Shown one piece after another: positions 7,868 through 11,536 of a DNA stretch of 11,536 nt (positions are counted from its first letter, which is position 1; every line of letters starts with the position of its first letter). The stretch is from an uncultured Lysobacteraceae bacterium (GTDB taxonomy: Bacteria; Pseudomonadota; Gammaproteobacteria; Xanthomonadales; Rhodanobacteraceae). The DNA is taken from assembly GCA_946482585.1 (NCBI GenBank), contig CAMLSI010000129.1, positions 1 to 11,536 on the forward strand, read 5' to 3'. The notes beneath the pieces are model-generated. The model saw only the letters and a program-made list of their open reading frames with translations. It did not search any database and was not told the origin of the DNA. The translations under genes and the position numbers were made by a program.

Positions 7868-8123
7868 GACGACGAGGATAGTCGCGGCGAATCCGCGCCG
7901 CGCGAGCTGCGGCAACAAGCCGCGGCGCGGCGCGGCATCCGATCGAAACGCGCGACGATCACGATGCAACCCGCATGGCGCCGCGATTTCCGCTCGCGAA
8001 CCCGGGCGACGGAAACGGCGAATGCCTGTGTCGCCGCGACAATCCGACGCAGGCGCGGCCGATGTCGTTCGCGAGATTCGACCCGTCGGCGGCGCCGCGA
8101 GCATCATCGTGCGACGAACGATG
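7647..8123. other. Non-coding stretch upstream of cydA (probable cyd promoter/leader region)
   Basis: These 477 bp separate the membrane protein gene from cydA. Apart from the doubtful leader ORF, I see GC-rich self-complementary segments: a 9-bp inverted repeat at 7691-7727, the palindrome CCGGCCGGCCGG at 7684-7695, and a short stem at 8105-8123 (CATCGT, 7-base loop, ACGATG) abutting the stop of the upstream gene. The only AT-rich motif is TTTGTGACAAT (minus strand, 7765-7755), a partial match to a TTGTGA half-site, with no good second half. I cannot identify a convincing -10/-35 pair or an FNR/Anr box, so the oxygen control expected for a bd operon is not demonstrated. Confidence 0.5.
7691..7727. 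promoter_or_regulatory. Inverted repeat in the cydA leader
   Basis: GCCGGCGCG at 7691-7699 and CGCGCCGGC at 7719-7727 are perfect 9-bp arms around a 19-bp centre, which itself contains the palindrome ATCATGAT (7700-7707). The element begins 45 bp upstream of the cydA ATG. In RNA it would fold into a stable hairpin upstream of the cydA ribosome site. High GC content raises the chance of a coincidental repeat, and no known regulator motif is matched. Confidence 0.25.
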
Positions 8124-9590
8124 TCAGCCGTCGGCAACCGTGGCCGGTCGCCATGCCCGCGCCAGCACGAGCAAGCCCAGCGCCAGGATCAGCGGCAGCA
8201 GCCAGCCGCCGTGACGCAGCAGCGTCACGCGCAGCGCGCGCTGTCCGCGCACCCACGCGGAAGGTTCGGATCGCGTGCCGACGCGATCGCCGAGTATCCG
8301 GCGCACGTCCGGCGCGTCGACGAGCTCGCGCAGTCGCTCGCGCGACGGGTGCGCGAGGTGGTTGCCGCCCGCTTCCGCGATCGCTGCACTATCGCCGTGG
8401 CGGATGTAGCGCTCGAGCCGCATCACTTGCTCCCGCTCGTCGGCGGCGCGGACGCGCGTCCAGTGCCATGCGAACGGCAGGAACGCGAGGCTGGCGGCGA
8501 CGGCTGCGACCAGGCCGGCACGTGCGAGCCGGGTCCAGGCACGCTGCTCCGGATTCGCCATGGCGAGACGGCACAGGCAGCCGAGGTTCGCGAACGCACC
8601 GACCGCCAGCACGTCGATGTAGCGCGAGATCGGAAACCACAACCGGAACTGGGGCCTCCCGATGAGGATCGCGAGCAGCTGCAGGAATCCCCAGACGGCG
8701 AAGCCGACGAACACGGCATCGACGCCGTTGCCGCGCCCGCGCAGCAATCGCGCGCCGAGCAGCCAGGCCGGCAGCCACAGCAACAGCGCGAGTGCGAGTT
8801 CGGCCGACTGCAGCGGGCCCCAGTGCAGCGTCGGTGCCGCTGACGGCGACGCGTTCGCGAGCAGCAATCCCGTCGCCAACAGCAACGGAATCGCCAGGTG
8901 CTGCGCGGCGCGCGCCGGCAGCTCGCCGCATCGCCAGCGCAGGAACACCACGAGCAGCGCGACGACGCCGGCCGCAGCGCCCGAGCCCATCGACACGCCG
9001 GCCGCGAGCGCCGCCAGCGCGAGCGGCACCGTGCCCAGTGGCCCGCGCAGACGCGCCGCGAGCAGCAGTGTCGCCGCACTGAAGCCGATCATGAAGTAGT
9101 ACGGATTGCCCCAGCCGACCGCGATGTTTTCCCAACCGTAAGGCAACGCGGCGACCAGGCCCGCCGCAGCGACGAATCCGCCGCGAAACGGCGGCAGGGC
9201 CCGCGCGGCTGCCGCGATCAGCGCTGCCGCGATCGCCGCATACAGGGACTGGCTCACGAGACATACGGTCACGTTGTCGAACTGCAGGTCGGCAAGACGC
9301 AGCTGCGCGTAGCTCAGCAAGCGTGTCCAGACCAGCGTGTGTTCGTTGTGCGGTTCGAACAACGCAGCGAGCGGATACGAACCCGCGAGCATGCGTCGCG
9401 CCATGCGATCGATCACGCCGTCCCATTCGTCGAAATACGGCGTCTCCGGCGCGAACAGCACCACGAGCGCGAGACGCAGCGCGGCGATCAGAAGAAACAG
9501 GCCGATCGCGAGCGCCGCAACGGTGCGCCGACGCGGACGAGGGTCGGGTTCGCGGCCCCCGGATGCGGTCTCGCGCTGATGGGCGTTCAT
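8124..9590 (-). CDS. Polytopic membrane protein, GT-C glycosyltransferase-like
   Basis: The 488-residue product has a basic N-terminus (RPRRR at 18-22), a first membrane helix at about 24-46, and roughly nine to eleven further hydrophobic segments. Directly after the first helix comes PYFDEWDGV with D54/E55 and then EPHNEHTLVWTR near 79-90. An acidic pair in the first extracytoplasmic loop is the hallmark of GT-C glycosyltransferases, which use polyprenyl-phosphate sugars, so a sugar-transfer role on the periplasmic face is a reasonable guess but not shown. Between the last two helices is a hydrophilic stretch of about 80 residues, preceded by FPISRYID. The ATG at 9590 is chosen for the GGAGG site 8 bp upstream; an earlier in-frame ATG at 9620 lacks such support. 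No saccharide-synthesis gene is nearby, so the acceptor is unknown. It lies 115 bp downstream of the LysR gene on the same strand. Confidence 0.8.
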   Translation of the reverse strand: MNAHQRETASGGREPDPRPRRRTVAALAIGLFLLIAALRLALVVLFAPETPYFDEWDGVIDRMARRMLAGSYPLAALFEPHNEHTLVWTRLLSYAQLRLADLQFDNVTVCLVSQSLYAAIAAALIAAAARALPPFRGGFVAAAGLVAALPYGWENIAVGWGNPYYFMIGFSAATLLLAARLRGPLGTVPLALAALAAGVSMGSGAAAGVVALLVVFLRWRCGELPARAAQHLAIPLLLATGLLLANASPSAAPTLHWGPLQSAELALALLLWLPAWLLGARLLRGRGNGVDAVFVGFAVWGFLQLLAILIGRPQFRLWFPISRYIDVLAVGAFANLGCLCRLAMANPEQRAWTRLARAGLVAAVAASLAFLPFAWHWTRVRAADEREQVMRLERYIRHGDSAAIAEAGGNHLAHPSRERLRELVDAPDVRRILGDRVGTRSEPSAWVRGQRALRVTLLRHGGWLLPLILALGLLVLARAWRPATVADG

Positions 9591-9705
9591 CGATACGGCC
9601 TCCAGATTACAACGCCACATTTCCCATGTTCCATTTCGCCGTCTCTACGAGCAGCGGCCCTCCTCCGCACCGGAAGACTCGTCGGTCCGCTCGCATTGCC
9701 GCGCG

Positions 9706-10545
9706 TCACTGGAAAGCCAGCGTCAGCGTTCGCAGCGCATCGCGCGAACGCCGGTCGCGGAGGGCGCTGTAGAGCATCACGTCCTGCGGCGGAATCGGCG
9801 GCAGCGACAGCGCGGCGCTCACGTCGACGGTGCCGGCGGGCGCCGTGCGCCTGGACAGGACAGCGACTGCGAGACCCGCGCTGGCGGCCGCGCCGACGAT
9901 CGCCGCGCCCTTTCCGATGAAGATCTCGCTCCATGCGAAGCCTGCCTTGTCCAGTGCGCGCACCGCCGCGTTCCGGATGCGGCACGAACTGCCCTGGGTC
10001 GCCAGCGGCAATGGCCGATCGGCGAAGATCTTTGCCGCGGCGGAGGCGAACCAGGAGAACGTTTCGGTGAACACGGTTCTGCCGTGCTTGCGCCGCTCGT
10101 CCGGACGCAACGCGAGCGCAGCGTCCAGTTCGCGGCGTTCGTACGCCTGCATGAGTTCCTGCGTGCCGGCGACGCGCATCTCGATCAGCAGATGGGGATC
10201 GAGGTCTCTCATTCGCCGCAGCAGCGAGGGCAGTTCGCTTCCGACGAGCTGGTGACTGATGCCGACGATCAGACGACGCTGCTCTGCGTCGAGGGCCCCG
10301 ACGGCGCGATCGTGCGCCGCCACCAGTTCTCGCGCGACATCGAGAAAGGCGAGGCCTTCCGCCGACAGGCGTACGTGCCGCGGCGTGCGCTCCAGCAGCC
10401 GCCGGCCCAACCGTTCTTCCAGCCGGCGGAGCTTGAGGCTGACCGCGGACTGCGTGGTGTCGAGCAGGTCCGCTGCGCGCGTGAAGCTCTGCAGCTCGGC
10501 GGCGATCACGAACGCTTTGACGGCACCGATATCGAGCGGTTTCAT
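9706..10545 (-). CDS. LysR-family transcriptional regulator (LrhA/PecT-like)
   Basis: The 279-residue product has the LysR winged helix-turn-helix at the N-terminus (SFTRAADLLDTTQSAVS at 20-36, then LKLRRLEERLG), a linker helix, and an effector-binding domain starting near residue 90 (LIVGISHQL). The stretches LPLATQGSSCRIRNAAVRAL and AAIVGAAASAGLAVAVL resemble the LrhA/PecT branch more than amino-acid biosynthesis regulators. The length is slightly below the usual 300. The ATG at 10545 fits the family start; the ribosome site is weak. The gene is divergent from the lipocalin-like gene, and a T-N11-A palindrome lies 8 bp before its ATG, which suggests autoregulation and control of that neighbour, as is common for this family. 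The inducer is unknown. Confidence 0.93.
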   Translation of the reverse strand: MKPLDIGAVKAFVIAAELQSFTRAADLLDTTQSAVSLKLRRLEERLGRRLLERTPRHVRLSAEGLAFLDVARELVAAHDRAVGALDAEQRRLIVGISHQLVGSELPSLLRRMRDLDPHLLIEMRVAGTQELMQAYERRELDAALALRPDERRKHGRTVFTETFSWFASAAAKIFADRPLPLATQGSSCRIRNAAVRALDKAGFAWSEIFIGKGAAIVGAAASAGLAVAVLSRRTAPAGTVDVSAALSLPPIPPQDVMLYSALRDRRSRDALRTLTLAFQ

Positions 10546-10552
10546 TCCGATG

Positions 10553-10567
10553 ATTTCGATTTGAAAT
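10553..10567. promoter_or_regulatory. Candidate LysR operator (T-N11-A palindrome)
   Basis: ATTTC-GATTT-GAAAT is a perfect 5-bp inverted repeat with a 5-bp spacer and contains the T-N11-A core (T10554 to A10566) typical of LysR-type binding sites. It lies between the regulator's ATG and the divergent gene, and it is AT-rich in an otherwise GC-rich region. Relative to the proposed regulator promoter it falls just past the transcription start, which would suit autorepression. Confidence 0.55.
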
Positions 10568-10577
10568 GACAGGTATA

Positions 10578-10606
10578 GGTATAGATGCGTTCGATAAATC
10601 CATCAA
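10578..10606 (-). promoter_or_regulatory. Candidate sigma-70 promoter of the LysR gene
   Basis: On the minus strand TTGATG (10606-10601) and TATACC (10583-10578) are separated by exactly 17 bp, giving a plausible -35/-10 pair that would start transcription near 10571, about 25 bases before the ATG. A second TATACC follows 6 bp further on because of the tandem AGGTAT repeat (plus strand 10571-10582). On the plus strand the same segment gives TATAGA at 10580-10585, a possible -10 for the divergent gene without a good -35. Confidence 0.45.
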
Positions 10607-10640
10607 CTCGCCTAGCCTTCCGTCTACCACCGATCGCCGC

Positions 10641-10646
10641 GGAGAA
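10641..10646 (+). promoter_or_regulatory. Ribosome binding site that favours the TTG start at 10651
   Basis: GGAGAA stands 4 bp before a TTG codon in frame with the lipocalin-like ORF. The alternative ATG at 10585 has only an AGG-containing repeat in front of it. Confidence 0.5.
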
Positions 10647-10650
10647 ACCC

Positions 10651-11145
10651 TTGAAGACGCTGATCCCCATGATGATAGCGATGCTCGCCGGGCTGGCGAC
10701 GCGCGATGTCCCCGGGCAGTCGCCGCCATCCCCGCTGATGGGCAGCTGGTCCCTCGTCGCCGCGGACAAGATCCTGCCCGGCGGAGAACGCGCGCGCGAC
10801 TATGGCGATGCGCCGAGAGGCCGGCTGATCGTCGATGCGCAGGGGCGCTATTCGCTGCAGATATTCAAGTCGGAACGACTGCGCTTCGCGGCCGGCAGCA
10901 AAGCCGACGGCAGCATCGACGAGTTCAAGTCGGCGGTCATGGGCAGTAGCACGCACTACGGCACGGTGAGAATCGACGACGAGGAAGGCGTGCTCGTCTT
11001 CTCGATCGAGTCGTCGTCCTTTCCTAACTGGGAGGGCTCGGTGCAAAAGCGCGCCTACACGCTTGATCACGACCGACTGAGCTACCGGGTGCCGCCGCGC
11101 GCGGACGGCAGCGTTCCGGTTTCGGTGTGGCGGCGGCTCGACTGA
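10651..11145 (+). CDS. Lipocalin-like domain protein, probably exported
   Basis: From the TTG at 10651 the product is 164 residues. It starts with Lys at position 2, a hydrophobic stretch (TLIPMMIAMLAGLA) and a possible signal-peptidase site around residue 16, then a domain opening LMGSWSLVAADKILPGG, with YGDAPRGRLIVDAQGRYSLQIF and a late RAYTLDHDRLSYRV. This pattern matches the bacterial lipocalin-like family (Pfam Lipocalin_5 type), a small beta barrel of unknown ligand. I prefer the TTG start because of the GGAGAA site and the signal-like N-terminus; the ATG at 10585 gives 186 residues with an unlikely leader and would leave only 39 bp for two divergent promoters. ATGs at 10669 and 10672 are further options. 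The gene is divergent from the LysR gene, which may control it. Confidence 0.82.
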   Translation: MKTLIPMMIAMLAGLATRDVPGQSPPSPLMGSWSLVAADKILPGGERARDYGDAPRGRLIVDAQGRYSLQIFKSERLRFAAGSKADGSIDEFKSAVMGSSTHYGTVRIDDEEGVLVFSIESSSFPNWEGSVQKRAYTLDHDRLSYRVPPRADGSVPVSVWRRLD

Positions 11146-11183
11146 ATCCGGCGAATGCTGCCGTGGGTTGCCGATGGACGGCG

Positions 11184-11208
11184 CGCCGCGTATCCATCCG
11201 ACGCGGCG
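11184..11208. terminator. GC-rich hairpin between convergent genes
   Basis: CGCCGCGT (11184-11191) and ACGCGGCG (11201-11208) are perfect 8-bp arms around a 9-base loop, 38 bp after the lipocalin-like stop and within the 187-bp gap to the convergent partial gene. The position fits a transcription end for either strand, but no T-run follows, so it may only be a hairpin aiding termination or RNA stability. Confidence 0.35.
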
Positions 11209-11332
11209 GAGTCGCCTGCGCTCCCGCGATGCGCATCAACGACTCAGCAGTATCGGAGTGAGCGATGGGTTGCGCCTGCGCGCCACGACGTAAAGCGGCC
11301 GATTCGGGCGGATCGACTGCCTGCAGCGCCCG

Positions 11333-11536
11333 CTACTGCGCGCTGCCTCCCCGGCAGGAGAGTTCGTACACGGAGCCGGTGTCGATGCCCTTCGTCTCGA
11401 ACGCTTTCTCCAGGTCGGGCGGGAGATACATTTGGCCGCTATCGCGGATCTCGCAGCCATTTTCGGCCGCGAAGTGCATGACTGCATCGTCAGCGCCTCC
11501 CTGGATGGAACCGTCCTCATCTGGAATGAGGGCGCG
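11333..11536 (-). CDS. C-terminal fragment of an unrecognised protein (partial, 5' end outside window)
   Basis: The minus-strand frame is open from the right edge to a TAG at 11335-11333, giving 67 codons. It contains ALIPDEDGSI, HFAAENGCEIRDSG, MYLPPDLEKAF and ends VYELSCRGGSAQ. Unlike the Arg/Ala-rich shadow frames around it, its composition is balanced, with mixed acidic, hydrophobic and glycine residues, which argues that it is real coding sequence. About three quarters of third positions are G or C by my count, apparently somewhat less than in the neighbouring genes. I do not recognise the family. It has no internal start that would give a full protein, so the gene begins beyond the window. 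It converges with the lipocalin-like gene. Confidence 0.6.
   Translation of the reverse strand, partial: RALIPDEDGSIQGGADDAVMHFAAENGCEIRDSGQMYLPPDLEKAFETKGIDTGSVYELSCRGGSAQ

Noticed and set aside
9617..9629. ACAT-N5-ATGT inverted repeat upstream of the membrane protein gene as an operator
   Set aside because: Arms of four bases are too short to mean much, it lacks the T-N11-A layout, and no promoter could be placed next to it.
11155..11520. Two open frames (plus 11155-11481 and minus 11236-11520) as small genes
   Set aside because: Both have Arg/Ser/Pro-rich shadow composition and no ribosome site; the minus frame ending at 11333 explains the region better.
1..11536. Search for mobile elements, CRISPR arrays, tRNAs or a defence system
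   Set aside because: No spaced direct repeats, transposase or integrase motifs, or nuclease/effector pairs were found; every long coding region belongs to housekeeping or common accessory families.

Overview
The window is about two-thirds or more G+C, densely packed, and reads as chromosome of a high-GC Pseudomonadota (gamma- or betaproteobacterium). The E. coli-like long form of CydA, the presence of CydX and the very high GC would suit a Xanthomonadales-type organism, but nothing here fixes the taxon. There is no transposase, integrase, tRNA, rRNA or CRISPR array, and no sign of recent transfer except slightly lower GC3 in the fragment at the right edge.

Layout from left to right. (1) 1-389, minus: a CheY-like receiver domain, cut by the left edge. 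(2) 568-1440, plus: an exodeoxyribonuclease III, divergent from the receiver. (3) 1367-7646, all minus: a complete cytochrome bd cluster in the order cydA, cydB, cydX, cydD, cydC, with junctions of 10-13 bp or a 4-bp overlap. cydX (37 codons) is easily missed. The 3' end of cydC overlaps the 3' end of the exonuclease gene by 74 bp. (4) 7647-8123: a 477-bp stretch upstream of cydA with a doubtful 75-codon ORF and a GC-rich inverted repeat. (5) 8124-9590, minus: a polytopic membrane protein resembling GT-C glycosyltransferases. (6) 9706-10545, minus: a LysR-type regulator. (7) 10651-11145, plus: a small, probably exported lipocalin-like protein, divergent from the regulator, with a good T-N11-A palindrome between them. 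(8) 11333-11536, minus: the C-terminal end of an unrecognised protein, running off the right edge and missed by ATG-based ORF calling.

How the genes work together. CydA, CydB and CydX form the quinol-oxidising cytochrome bd terminal oxidase of the inner membrane. CydDC is the heterodimeric ABC exporter needed for its assembly. Having all five in one tight unit makes the locus self-sufficient for bd-type respiration at low oxygen. The LysR gene and lipocalin-like gene form a second, independent regulator-target module. The membrane protein, the exonuclease and the receiver look like unrelated neighbours.

I found no convincing undescribed multi-gene system. The points most worth a second look are the antisense-derived tail of the exonuclease, the regulator/lipocalin control region, the cydX-cydD junction, and the leader region of cydA.
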